Source: CAZPRY01 sp964589175
Lineage (GTDB): Bacteria; Fidelibacterota; UBA2242
DNA length: 11,428 nt
Assembly: GCA_964589175.1 (NCBI GenBank)
Contig: CAZPRY010000085.1
Coordinates: 1 to 11,428, forward strand
Direction of reading: 5' to 3'
In this document: positions 1 through 8,040 of the stretch, one piece after another
Layout: each line of letters starts with the position of its first letter
Position numbering within the stretch: position 1 is the stretch's first letter
Translations under genes and position numbers: made by a program
Notes under the pieces: model-generated
The model's database searches: none
Told to the model about the DNA's origin: nothing
The model's input: only the letters and a program-made list of their open reading frames with translations

Positions 1-222
1 GGCTTCCATTAACTTTTTAACGGCCCGTGCCGTCGTTGCCTTATCGATTTTCAGGTGCTGACTCAGCTCTTCCTGCCGGATTCCGTCATTGCGAGCCAGG
101 GCCAGCAGAAAGACATGACCACCGCGGCTGATATCGAAATCCGCTAACTCTTTTTCGAAAAAAATCTGGGCATGGCGGTAGATGCAGGAAATATAACTTC
201 CGATCGATTCCTGAGTTTTCAT
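1..222 (-). CDS. MarR-family transcriptional regulator, N-terminal 74 residues (cut by window edge)
   Basis: The reading frame starts at the ATG at 222-220 and runs off the left edge, giving 74 residues. The N-terminus (MKTQESIGSYISCIYR...) is a dimerisation helix. It is followed by a helix-turn-helix region with the typical MarR pattern: 'NDGIRQEELSQHLKID' (helix 2) and 'KATTARAVKKL' (recognition helix), about residues 46-72. The C-terminal wing and dimerisation helix lie outside the window. The start codon overlaps the stop codon of the MATE transporter gene (ATGA at 222-219), so translation is probably coupled and the two genes share a transcript. MarR proteins bind palindromes as dimers and release on binding phenolic or cationic drugs. 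The paired palindromes upstream of the transporter are the likely target. The family call is firm; the ligand is unknown. Confidence 0.9.
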   Translation of the reverse strand, partial: MKTQESIGSYISCIYRHAQIFFEKELADFDISRGGHVFLLALARNDGIRQEELSQHLKIDKATTARAVKKLMEA

Positions 223-1589
223 ACTATTACCCCCGGGATTGTTGTTTGAAGATGAGCGTGGTTGAATTCCTTCAATTGCGGCAGGTACATGGAGAGTGTC
301 AGAAAAAAGAATAAAATTTCGGTCAGCGGGAAGGACATCCAGATGCCGTCAAGGTATAGAAAACGCGGTAGAATAATTACCATCAGGGTGATGGATACCT
401 GCCGCGCGATCGTCAAGGTCAACGCCTGCCGCGCCTTACCGACCGCCTGAAACATGCTTGCGGCAATGATGTGAAAACCGGCCATCGGCAGCGCCAGGAC
501 GAAATAGCGCATGGCGTGAATTCCCCTGCTGATCAGAAGCTGATCGCGGGTAAAAATCGAGATCACGGCCCCGGGAAAGAGGTAAAGAATCAGAAATCCG
601 CCAATCGCCACCGCACTCGAAGATTTGATGCCGAGATTCAGCGTCCGCAATAGCCGGTCATAGCGGCGGGCGCCGTGATTGAATCCCACAATCGGCTGAA
701 CGCCCTGCGCGATTCCCAGCATCGGCATAAATGCAAAGGCGTTCATACGATTCAGAATCCCGTACACCGCAATCGAAACATCACCGCCGTAAATTTTCAG
801 AATGTTGTTCAGGATGGCCGACAGGATGCTGAAGGATAATTGCCGCACAAAGGAAGCCGATCCAACCGCTACGATTTCTTTGAGCAAACTCAACTTGAGT
901 TTGAAGTAGCGTAAGCCAATTTTCAGAGAGCTCTTGCCAAAGCGGAAATAGGCAATCAGGAAGATCGAGGTGGAAATCTGGGAGATAACCGTCGCAATCG
1001 CTGCGCCCCGAATTCCCAGATGAAAGCCGAAGATGAAGATCGGATCGAGAATGATGTTCAGTACCGCACCCATGAGCATCGAAGTCATGGCGATCAGCGC
1101 CCGCCCTTCGGCGCGTATGAAATTATTGGAAGCCGCCGAGAATGCAAAGAAGACCGATCCGATCAGGATGATGCCCGCGTACTCTTCAGCATAAGGCATG
1201 ATCGTCTCCGAAGCTCCGAAAATTGCGAGCAGCGGTTTCAGGAAAACCGTACCCAGAACGGCGGCGCTCAATCCCATGAAAATCACGCACAACATGGCAT
1301 TGCCGACGGTAAAATTGGCGCGCTCGTAGTCTTTGGCGCCCAGGCTGCGGGAGATTACGGAAGCCCCACCGATTCCCAGCATCAGCGCGATGGCCAGCAC
1401 AAAAGCCTGGATCGGGAAAACGATCGCAATGCCCGCGATTCCCAACGTGCCCACGCCGCGCCCGACAAAAATCGCATCCACGACGTTATAGAGAGCGTTC
1501 ACAGCCATGCCGACCATCGCCGGCCCCGAAATTTTCAGCAGCAGCCTGCCGATATGATCATTATCCAGAATATGTTTATCACGATCCAC
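219..1589 (-). CDS. MATE-family multidrug efflux transporter (MepA/NorM-like)
   Basis: 456 residues with about 12 hydrophobic segments, the usual length for a MATE exporter, acting in the inner membrane as a cation- or proton-coupled drug antiporter. The two homologous halves are visible. The first has NALYNVVDAIFVGRGVG (about 31-47) and GIGGASVISRSLGAKD (about 72-87). The second has the matching GIAQGVQPIVGFNHGARRYDR-type motif, and LNIILDPIFIFG sits between them. The sequence style resembles the MepA branch. The start is a GTG at 1589-1587; an in-frame TGA lies a few codons upstream, so no longer N-terminus is possible in this frame. The Shine-Dalgarno is weak (GGGAAAG about 10 nt upstream). 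It is the first gene of an operon with the MarR regulator, which overlaps its stop codon. The drug substrate cannot be read from the sequence. Confidence 0.95.
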   Translation of the reverse strand: MDRDKHILDNDHIGRLLLKISGPAMVGMAVNALYNVVDAIFVGRGVGTLGIAGIAIVFPIQAFVLAIALMLGIGGASVISRSLGAKDYERANFTVGNAMLCVIFMGLSAAVLGTVFLKPLLAIFGASETIMPYAEEYAGIILIGSVFFAFSAASNNFIRAEGRALIAMTSMLMGAVLNIILDPIFIFGFHLGIRGAAIATVISQISTSIFLIAYFRFGKSSLKIGLRYFKLKLSLLKEIVAVGSASFVRQLSFSILSAILNNILKIYGGDVSIAVYGILNRMNAFAFMPMLGIAQGVQPIVGFNHGARRYDRLLRTLNLGIKSSSAVAIGGFLILYLFPGAVISIFTRDQLLISRGIHAMRYFVLALPMAGFHIIAASMFQAVGKARQALTLTIARQVSITLMVIILPRFLYLDGIWMSFPLTEILFFFLTLSMYLPQLKEFNHAHLQTTIPGVIV

Positions 1590-1618
1590 TCGATATTCAC
1601 TTTCCCGTTTTCATTAAT

Positions 1619-1666
1619 AGTTGCATACGCAACCAAATTTACATCTTAATCGTTGCGCTTGCAACT
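1619..1666 (-). promoter_or_regulatory. MATE-marR promoter with two palindromic operators
   Basis: Two inverted repeats of the form AGTTGCANNCGCAAC lie 32 bp apart in opposite orientation: GTTGCATACGCAAC at 1620-1633 and GTTGCGCTTGCAAC at 1652-1665. Read on opposite strands they match at nearly every position outside the centre. On the minus strand a candidate promoter runs TTGCAA (1664-1659), a 17-nt spacer, then TAAATT (1641-1636). One palindrome therefore covers the -35 box and the other covers the expected transcription start. This is the geometry expected for repression by the MarR protein encoded in the same operon. The palindromes are directly visible; the promoter boxes match consensus at 4 of 6 positions each and are inferred. 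Confidence 0.75.
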
Positions 1667-1686
1667 AATTTTAGAGCAGTTATAAC

Positions 1687-1710
1687 AAAAAAGGCCACAG
1701 TTATGTGGCC
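1687..1710 (-). terminator. Intrinsic terminator after the ferritin-like gene
   Basis: On the minus strand the sequence reads GGCCACA, a 4-nt loop, TGTGGCC (1710-1693), then six T (1692-1687). It lies about 65 nt beyond the stop of the ferritin-like gene and before the MATE promoter, so it separates the copper/ferritin operon from the efflux operon. Confidence 0.9.
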
Positions 1711-1774
1711 TCAGATTTTACTGCTGATTTCGGATATGGCAGGAGATGAAAAATGAAGACGCCGGAACCTGCAC

Positions 1775-2227
1775 CTAATTATCTGTTAGAATCTCCTCGT
1801 CGTACAATCTCTCGAATTTCAACTTGTGGCGGGCTTCTTCGGAGGCCAGTTTCTCGAATACCTGGCGCATCTCCGGCTCGTCGATGTTACTCGCCAGATC
1901 CGTATAGAGCCGCTGTGAAAGTTCCTCCCGTTTCATGGCCGTGATCAGAATATCCTGGAAACTCATATTTTCCAGGGTCGGTGGCGGCACCAGGTACTCA
2001 CTAATTTTCAGGGAATCGACTTTCGCAGCTTTCAGGCCGGCGACCTCGCGTTGGCGCAGTTTCTCCAAAATCGTAATATGGCCGCGCTCCATTAATTCAA
2101 ACTCGCGCAGCATCTCTTTCATATCGAAAAAATCCGTATTCTCCAGCAGCTCATGGTAAAACTTCACCGCCTCGTCTTCCCGCTCAATGGCGAAATCGAT
2201 GATCTCATTGAATTTGCCAATATCCAC
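1775..2227 (-). CDS. Rubrerythrin/ferritin-like diiron protein
   Basis: About 150 residues. The start chosen is the GTG at 2227-2225, because GGAAAGGAG lies 6 nt upstream; an in-frame TTG at 2254 would add 9 residues but has no ribosome site. The fold is a four-helix ferritin-like domain with the two metal-binding half-sites in order (numbered from the GTG): E17 in EREDEAVKFY, E47 and H50 in ELMERGH, E101 in AMKREELSQRLY, and E131 and H134 in LASEEARHK. The rubredoxin domain found at the C-terminus of classical rubrerythrin is absent. Such proteins usually reduce peroxide or handle iron in the cytoplasm; the exact reaction here is not shown. It follows CopA by 42 nt and ends at a strong terminator, so the two are probably co-transcribed, suggesting a role in metal or oxidative stress. 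Confidence 0.88.
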   Translation of the reverse strand: MDIGKFNEIIDFAIEREDEAVKFYHELLENTDFFDMKEMLREFELMERGHITILEKLRQREVAGLKAAKVDSLKISEYLVPPPTLENMSFQDILITAMKREELSQRLYTDLASNIDEPEMRQVFEKLASEEARHKLKFERLYDEEILTDN

Positions 2228-2269
2228 GCCCGACTCCTTTCCATTTGTGCGCAAGTATTATAGTAAAGT

Positions 2270-4507
2270 TTAACCTATAAGTCCAGCTCCGATTGCTTGT
2301 TTCTGCCTGGCAGGCGGTGTATAGCTCTTCAGCAAGAGGGAAAGCGTGATCACGGTAACCGAACTCAGCGCCATCGCCAGCCCCCCCAATTCGGGCTTAA
2401 ACGTAATCCCGAAAAACGGGTAGAGCAATCCGGCCGCTACCGGGATCAGGGCGGTGTTATAAGCAAACGCCCAGAAGAGATTCTGGCGGATCTTGCGCAT
2501 GACTTTTCTGCTGAGCTGCAAGGCCGCGAGTACATCAGTCAGGTCATTGCGCATCAGTACGATACTGCCGCTCTCGACGGCCACGTCCGTACCACCGGCG
2601 AGTGCCAGTCCCACATCCGCCTGGGCCAGCACCGGCGCGTCATTGATGCCGTCCCCGACGAAAGCCACGACTTCGCCCTGCGATTGTAATTCGCGGGTGA
2701 TCCGGGCTTTGTCCTGCGGCAGAACTTCCGCATAAACTCTCTCGATCTCCAACTCAGAAGCAATTGTGCGGGCGCTGCGTTCGTTATCGCCGGAAATCAT
2801 CACCACCGAATAGCCCGCCTTCTTCAACTGCCGGACGCTCTCCTGCGCTGATGCTTTCAATCTGTCCGCCAGGGCAATCACGGCCTGCAATCGGCCATTG
2901 ACAGTTACCAGCATATTGGTCTTGCCGGCCGTTTCGTATTCGGTGATTTTAGCCTGAAATTCGCCCTTAATGTCAATCTCGTTCTCCTGGAAAAAGCGGC
3001 TGTTGCCCACGAGTACTTCATGACCATCTACTTTACCGGAAAGTCCTTTGCCGCCGATGGTTCGGAACTGCGTGACACTTTGCGGTTCGATGCCCTGCTG
3101 CCGGGCATACTGAAGAATGGCTTCACTCAGTGGATGCTGGACATTTTTCTCCAAACTTGCCGCCAGGCGTAAAGTATTTTCACGTTCATTTCCGGGTGCA
3201 AAAACATCTGTCATCTGCGGTTTACCGAGGGTCAGCGTACCGGTCTTGTCAAAGACGATCGTCGTAATTTTCTCGGAAAGTTCGAGCGCCTCACCGTCGC
3301 GGATCAAAATGCCCAGTTCGGCGCCGCGGCCGATGCCCACCGTCACGGCCGTCGGCGTCGCCAGACCCAGAGCGCACGGACAGGCAATCACGAGCACGGA
3401 GATCAGGGTCGTAAGCGAGAAGAGCAGGCCGTTGCCGACGATAAAGTACCAGACGACGAACGAAACGATCGCAATCGCCAGAACCACCGGAATGAAATAA
3501 CTCACCGCACGGTCGGCCAGGCGCTGCATGGGCGGTTTGGAACCCTGGGCTTCCTCAACCATGCGCACGATCTGGGACAGGACTGTGTCACGGCCCACTT
3601 TTTCCGCGCGGTAGCGCAAAGCACCGTTTCCGTTGATCGTTCCGCCGATGACCGTATCGCCCCGGTCCTTGAACACCGGCACAGCTTCGCCGGTCATCAT
3701 CGATTCATCGACATAACTCACGCCGTCCAGGACTTTTCCGTCCACCGCGATCTTCTCGCCGGAACGCGCCAGGATAATATCCCCGACGATCACGGCCGAG
3801 ACGGCGATTTCCGCTTCTTTACCGTCGCGGATCACGGTCGCGGTCTTAGACCGCAAGGCCAGTAGTTTTTTGATCGATTCGGAGGTTTTGCCTTTGGCGC
3901 GGGCTTCCAGGTAGCGACCGAGCGTCAGAAAGGTCGCCAGAAATATTGTCGTTTCATAAAATAAAAACTCGCGGGTGAGCACGATCTCGAAAGTGCCCAG
4001 CAGGCTGGCGATAAAGGCCACGCCCATGCCCATCGCGTACATGACATCCATGCTCAGGGACCGGTTGCGCAGCGCCTGGAAAGCCGCCCTGAAGATCGGG
4101 TAACTGATATAGGCGAATACGGGGGCCGTCACGATTAACATGAAATAAGGCATCGGGATGGGCAGCCTGACGCCCAGCAACGTCAGCAACATAAGCGGAA
4201 TTGCCACCGCAAAACCGATGGCAAACCGTCGTTTTTTGGCACGCAATTCCGCGGCTAAGTGTGCTTCGTCATCACCGCCTTCTTCCTCGTCTGTCCCGGT
4301 CACTTCGTAGCCGGCGCCGCCGACCGCCTTCTTCATGTCGGCGATTTTCACCAAACCCGGATCGAAGGTCACCCGGGCCTTTTCCGTCGCCAGATTCACC
4401 TGGACATCCAGAATACCATCCAGGTTGCGGATCGATTTCTCCACGGTTTTTACGCACATGGCGCAGTGCATCCCGGATACTTTCAGCGTTGATTGTTTAT
4501 TAGGCAT
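2270..4507 (-). CDS. copA: Cu(I)-exporting P1B-type ATPase CopA
   Basis: 745 residues, normal for a CopA with one heavy-metal-binding domain. The HMA domain (residues 7-72) carries GMHCAMC with C15 and C18, followed by a short acidic linker. Membrane segments follow from about residue 94. The actuator domain has TGE at 272-274. The transport helix has CPC at 376-378. The phosphorylation site is DKTGT (D420). The nucleotide-binding domain has the HP pair at 458-459, and the hinge is GDGIND at 618-623. The last helices hold YN (683-684) and MALSS (712-716), the signature residues of the Cu(I) subgroup P1B-1. The ATG at 4507 has AGGAG 5 nt upstream. It pumps cytoplasmic Cu(I) (possibly Ag(I)) out across the inner membrane. 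No CueR- or CsoR-type operator was recognised upstream, and no regulator or copper chaperone gene is adjacent; a ferritin-like gene follows. Confidence 0.97.
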   Translation of the reverse strand: MPNKQSTLKVSGMHCAMCVKTVEKSIRNLDGILDVQVNLATEKARVTFDPGLVKIADMKKAVGGAGYEVTGTDEEEGGDDEAHLAAELRAKKRRFAIGFAVAIPLMLLTLLGVRLPIPMPYFMLIVTAPVFAYISYPIFRAAFQALRNRSLSMDVMYAMGMGVAFIASLLGTFEIVLTREFLFYETTIFLATFLTLGRYLEARAKGKTSESIKKLLALRSKTATVIRDGKEAEIAVSAVIVGDIILARSGEKIAVDGKVLDGVSYVDESMMTGEAVPVFKDRGDTVIGGTINGNGALRYRAEKVGRDTVLSQIVRMVEEAQGSKPPMQRLADRAVSYFIPVVLAIAIVSFVVWYFIVGNGLLFSLTTLISVLVIACPCALGLATPTAVTVGIGRGAELGILIRDGEALELSEKITTIVFDKTGTLTLGKPQMTDVFAPGNERENTLRLAASLEKNVQHPLSEAILQYARQQGIEPQSVTQFRTIGGKGLSGKVDGHEVLVGNSRFFQENEIDIKGEFQAKITEYETAGKTNMLVTVNGRLQAVIALADRLKASAQESVRQLKKAGYSVVMISGDNERSARTIASELEIERVYAEVLPQDKARITRELQSQGEVVAFVGDGINDAPVLAQADVGLALAGGTDVAVESGSIVLMRNDLTDVLAALQLSRKVMRKIRQNLFWAFAYNTALIPVAAGLLYPFFGITFKPELGGLAMALSSVTVITLSLLLKSYTPPARQKQAIGAGLIG

Positions 4508-4653
4508 AAAATCTCCTGTTTATGTTTTATCTGCTCTGGCTTGGATACAGACAGGGCCGATTTGTTACGCCCGCAAAATAAGTCTAATCTGAAATATTCG
4601 CCGCAGAGAAATATTAAATAACGTGAGTTCGATATAAGAGAAATACGAATATT

Positions 4654-4680
4654 GCCACAGAGGCTCGGAGAAGCACAGAG
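4654..4680. repeat. Degenerate intergenic repeat of the 'CCACAGAGG...CACAGAG' type
   Basis: The plus strand reads GCCACAGAGGCT, a short variable part, then AGCACAGAG. This wording, built of CACAGAG units, is familiar from intergenic regions of many environmental bacteria; that is recollection and not a search result. It is non-coding and its function is unknown. Confidence 0.45.
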
Positions 4681-4731
4681 AATATTACTGTACATTATAC
4701 AAAAGATGATAACCTTTCCCGTCGATAATGG

Positions 4732-4861
4732 CGGCATAATAAAATTGACCGTCCGGAAATCAGAGATCCTGAACAGGCTGATGGATTGTATGTCTGAACG
4801 GAGTGAGTTTACAATCCATCCCGTGAAGGAACACCGATTTCAGGTCAATTTTATTATGCCG
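4732..4861. repeat. 130-bp imperfect inverted repeat (long hairpin)
   Basis: The outer arms CGGCATAATAAAATTGACC (4732-4750) and its exact complement (4843-4861) are 19 bp and perfect. The inner arms GATGGATTGTA (4780-4790) and TACAATCCATC (4810-4820) are 11 bp and perfect. The segments between them also pair partly (GAAATC...TCCT with its counterpart near 4828-4842). The apical loop is 19 nt and includes TGAACGGAGTGAG. The whole could fold as one long RNA hairpin or be a small non-autonomous element. No flanking target duplication was seen. Confidence 0.75.
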
Positions 4862-5202
4862 GGGAGTTTTTGGTCCTTTTTGCGCTTCAAAAAGGACATT
4901 ATATCAGGATTATTATCGGATCAATACCACAATAATCAAAGAGTTAATAGGTTATTCGAACGCCTTGCTTAGATCGAACTGACGTTAAATACATTTGTTT
5001 AAATCCAAATCTTGAAGAGATATTTATGACAGATCTGAGTACAAGAAAAAAAGGTTTAAGCCGCTAATTTCCCCAATTTTCACTAATCGTTTTTATTGAA
5101 TTCAGGAAAAATATAATTTGTGAAATTCGTATCCCTTCAGGGATCCCGGTGGGATAATTAGTGGTTTTCCAAATGCGCTTTGTGGCTTATGAATGATGCA
5201 GG

Positions 5203-8040
5203 CTAAAAGGCAATGCCCATGATCAGCAATTCCAGGCGGGGATCTCTCAATTCGGTTCGATAAGAAAACCGCAGGCCGCTCTGCAGATCGATAAAAGCCA
5301 GTGTCAGGAGATGGTAATCGATAATCAGTTCCGCACCGACGGAACGAAACAGCCGCACCGTTTCTTCGGAGCGGCCCTGCCCGTATTCATAGAAAAACAT
5401 GGCGCGCAGGCGTTTGATATAGGCCAGGCTCCCCAGCGCCAGATCGGGATAGGCGAGCGGAAATTCGTACAGAATCCCGGCCCGGTAAAAATCGTCGGCA
5501 TAAACATAATCATAGCCGCGCACAAATTGGAGTTCGCTCCGAAATTGATAATTTTGCGGGACCTGGTTTTCATAGGCGCCTTCGAAGCGCAGGCTGTGAT
5601 GCCGCCAAAATCCGGGTAGAAACAAGCGCCCCTGAGTCGAAAACAGACGGCCCCGGTAATCGGAGCCGGGCAGGGTCACATGCTGAGCCAGTTGGAATTC
5701 CTCGCCCCAAACGGGATAAATATCGCGTTTTGAACGCTGCCGGTAACGCTGATAATTCACCCGAAAATAGAAAGGAACAAAGGAACCGTTGCCGCTACGA
5801 TACTGTTCATCGATCCGCTTGCCCCTGATATCCGTATAGGAAAATCCAAACCCGAGTTCAGCGACAGTCGCGTAGATGTCACGCGAAATGTCGAACGGCA
5901 GGCGGATTCCCAGAGAAACGGCGTTTTCCACCCAGCTGTCCCACGCCGTTCCCCCGCCGGACCGTTGATACTGGGCAGCGCGCTGCCCGAACTGAAAGCC
6001 GATATCCAGAATCGGTTCCCATACCGCAATACTGGCGACAGCCGCGACACTCTGCACTTTCTCGTTGACGTTGTAGGTCGTGCTCAGACGCAATTCGGAC
6101 GTATTAAGCAGATCGGTCGACACGAATCCGGCCTTCACATCGGGCAGGAGCGGCGCCACCCACCAGCTGTGCACCTTGCGGTGATTCAGGAAGCGCCGGT
6201 AATCCATCACGGGGTAATTTTTCACCGGGAGTGCGTCGGGCGCCTGGACCGGGCCGAGGTCGAACTGCCCTGAAAGCGGCTCGAAATAGCACAGCCCGCC
6301 GGCCCCCGAAAGGGCGACGCAGCGCCATTCCGACGGGTTCAGGGACATGCGCTGCACGGACAGGCCATCGCGATTATAATCGCTGAAGAGCAGCTCACTT
6401 CCACCGTTGGAAACTGACGGATAGAAAGCGCCGAATTTACGCGACGTAACCTGGTAGCGCTGCCCGCTTTCGATCTCCACGGCGTAAATGTTATCGATAC
6501 CCGACAGGGGTGAATTGTATAGAATGTACGCGCCCCAGAAAACCGGCCACGTAACGTCCTCTTCGCTCTCCGGCAAAATATCAATCTGCTTGCCACTCTC
6601 GATATCGATGACGCCCAGCGCTTTGCCGTGGTACTTCTGGCGCGTAAACACGATACGCTCGCCATTCTCCGACCAGCTAGGAGCCTGGATAAAGTCATTC
6701 TCCGGATTGGCAAAGCGCCTGGTTATGTCGCCGGTTTCGCTGTCTAACAGGACCAGCGTACACGTCCGATCCGGTGTAAACTCCACCGCCGCCACGCGTT
6801 CGCCGTCGGGAGCCAGCGCAGGCATGAAGTATTTGCCATCCTGCGTGATCATGCGGCGTTTGCCCGACGGAAGATCGTAAATCACGACATTGGAAAAACT
6901 CTGCCGTCCCCAGCGTCGGTCCGGAGTATACTCGGCCCAGACCGCCCTGCCCTGTGCAGCCGAAAAGCGGCCCTTCGGTGCGATCTGGCGTATTTTTACC
7001 TCGCACCCGTTAGGCAATATTTTCACCAGCCAGTTCGGATCGGCCAGACTGACTTTCTCGGCGATGACCGTCCCGTCATCCAAAGCCTGCGGATAGCGAT
7101 ACAACGTCCAGGCTGGAGCCTGACGGTCAATCAGCGGCTGCGCTGCGCTTATTTCGGTTCCACTTAATTGAATCCTCCAGAGCGAATCCAGTTCGTTCAT
7201 GCTGTCGTTATAAATTTCTCTCACATTCCGGCCCGTGTATTTCTTCACGGAACCCGAGAAGCCGAACGGCCAGAATGAGAATCTGGCGCTGCGCTGCAGG
7301 ATGTCATTCCAGGCGGCATAGCCGTACTTGCGGCTGACATGCGTCACCATCAGGTAGCCCAGCGGGTAGTGATTGGGATACCAGTCGCGCAGGGAGCCCT
7401 GATAGGCTTTATGATACCCGTAGCGTATATCGGAAAGCAGCAGGGTGCGGATATCCATATCGAAGATCGGCATCCGGCCGCGGCCGCCGTTCGTCAGGAG
7501 CGTCTCCATCACGACGGCGTCACCCTCCCAGAACCACATCGGCACCGAAAAACTGGACATCACGCTCAATCCGTATTCGCCGAAAAGGTAGCCGGCCAGG
7601 CCCGTGAACCCACTGCTCAATTTATCGTACTGGGCCATGTGGCGTCCCTCATGGATCGCCAGCATGTGGTACCATTCGTCAGTCCCCAGCAGGCTTCCCT
7701 GGGTCGGCGTTCCGTACCATTCGCTACGGCGCGGTCCGAGTGTGACATACCCGCGGGGCGTCGTGCTGCGATTGCTGAGCACAATCGGCCAGTGGTGCAT
7801 GCGTCCGTCCAGGCTTTCATTGAGAGGATTGCGGTAGAATTCCAGGGTATTCGCCACTCGTTGGGCATCGGCATCCAACTCCCCGGGGAAGATGATGACG
7901 AAATGATCGCTCCTGATATATTTCCAATCGATGCCCGGCGGATTCTGGTCCGAATCCAGCAGCTGCGAACACAGGATCAGGGGCAGCATCCAGATTAAAG
8001 CGATATTGCGGATTCGGCGCGGGCGGGAATTCCAATTCAT
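5203..8040 (-). CDS. Exported metallopeptidase / TolB-like propeller / outer-membrane barrel protein
   Basis: About 945 residues from the ATG at 8040 (an in-frame TTG at 8046 would add two). Numbered from that TTG, residues 10-28 form a basic-then-hydrophobic signal peptide. Residues about 40-290 are a gluzincin-like peptidase domain: HEGRH (132-136) gives the two zinc histidines and catalytic Glu, and E174 in WFWEGDA is a fitting third ligand. Residues about 310-600 hold WD40/TolB-like blades, such as MPALAPDGERVAAVEF, APSWSENGERIVFTR and YPSVSNGGSELLFSD. From about 625 the sequence alternates aromatic and polar residues as in outer-membrane beta-strands and ends LLIMGIAF, with the terminal Phe used by the barrel assembly machinery. 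It should be anchored in the outer membrane with the peptidase and propeller on one side. Substrate and orientation are unknown. It is monocistronic with its own promoter. Confidence 0.85.
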   Translation of the reverse strand: MNWNSRPRRIRNIALIWMLPLILCSQLLDSDQNPPGIDWKYIRSDHFVIIFPGELDADAQRVANTLEFYRNPLNESLDGRMHHWPIVLSNRSTTPRGYVTLGPRRSEWYGTPTQGSLLGTDEWYHMLAIHEGRHMAQYDKLSSGFTGLAGYLFGEYGLSVMSSFSVPMWFWEGDAVVMETLLTNGGRGRMPIFDMDIRTLLLSDIRYGYHKAYQGSLRDWYPNHYPLGYLMVTHVSRKYGYAAWNDILQRSARFSFWPFGFSGSVKKYTGRNVREIYNDSMNELDSLWRIQLSGTEISAAQPLIDRQAPAWTLYRYPQALDDGTVIAEKVSLADPNWLVKILPNGCEVKIRQIAPKGRFSAAQGRAVWAEYTPDRRWGRQSFSNVVIYDLPSGKRRMITQDGKYFMPALAPDGERVAAVEFTPDRTCTLVLLDSETGDITRRFANPENDFIQAPSWSENGERIVFTRQKYHGKALGVIDIESGKQIDILPESEEDVTWPVFWGAYILYNSPLSGIDNIYAVEIESGQRYQVTSRKFGAFYPSVSNGGSELLFSDYNRDGLSVQRMSLNPSEWRCVALSGAGGLCYFEPLSGQFDLGPVQAPDALPVKNYPVMDYRRFLNHRKVHSWWVAPLLPDVKAGFVSTDLLNTSELRLSTTYNVNEKVQSVAAVASIAVWEPILDIGFQFGQRAAQYQRSGGGTAWDSWVENAVSLGIRLPFDISRDIYATVAELGFGFSYTDIRGKRIDEQYRSGNGSFVPFYFRVNYQRYRQRSKRDIYPVWGEEFQLAQHVTLPGSDYRGRLFSTQGRLFLPGFWRHHSLRFEGAYENQVPQNYQFRSELQFVRGYDYVYADDFYRAGILYEFPLAYPDLALGSLAYIKRLRAMFFYEYGQGRSEETVRLFRSVGAELIIDYHLLTLAFIDLQSGLRFSYRTELRDPRLELLIMGIAF

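Larger units (their letters stand above)
4508..5202. other. 695-bp intergenic region without a convincing gene
   Basis: This stretch separates copA from the large envelope peptidase gene. It holds a short degenerate repeat (4654-4680), a 130-bp imperfect inverted repeat (4732-4861), and the small palindrome ATCCCTTCAGGGAT (5131-5144). The last could be a weak terminator region for the upstream gene on the minus strand but lacks a T run. The copA promoter should lie between 4508 and about 4650, but no confident -35/-10 pair was found. An open frame on the plus strand (4652-4972) runs through the repeats and shows no protein features. Confidence 0.7.

Noticed and set aside
1597..1614. Leader mini-ORF (MKTGK) before the MATE start
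   Set aside because: Only five codons with no ribosome site; most likely chance, although it lies in the predicted 5' leader.
1020..1649. 209-codon plus-strand ORF
   Set aside because: It is antisense to the MATE gene; its charged, low-hydrophobic sequence is the shadow of membrane-protein codons.
2228..2254. TTG start adding nine residues to the ferritin-like protein
   Set aside because: The downstream GTG at 2227 has a strong GGAAAGGAG at the right distance, and the extra residues would overlap that site.
4508..4660. CueR- or CsoR-type copper operator upstream of copA
   Set aside because: No matching dyad was found; regulation of copA cannot be read from this window.
4652..4972. 106-codon plus-strand ORF between copA and the peptidase gene
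   Set aside because: It runs through a degenerate repeat and the whole inverted repeat, has no ribosome site and no protein-like pattern, and stands on the strand opposite to every real gene here.
5026..5067. 13-codon ORF on the plus strand with a GAAGAG-like site
   Set aside because: Too short, weakly placed ribosome site, and no comparative support.
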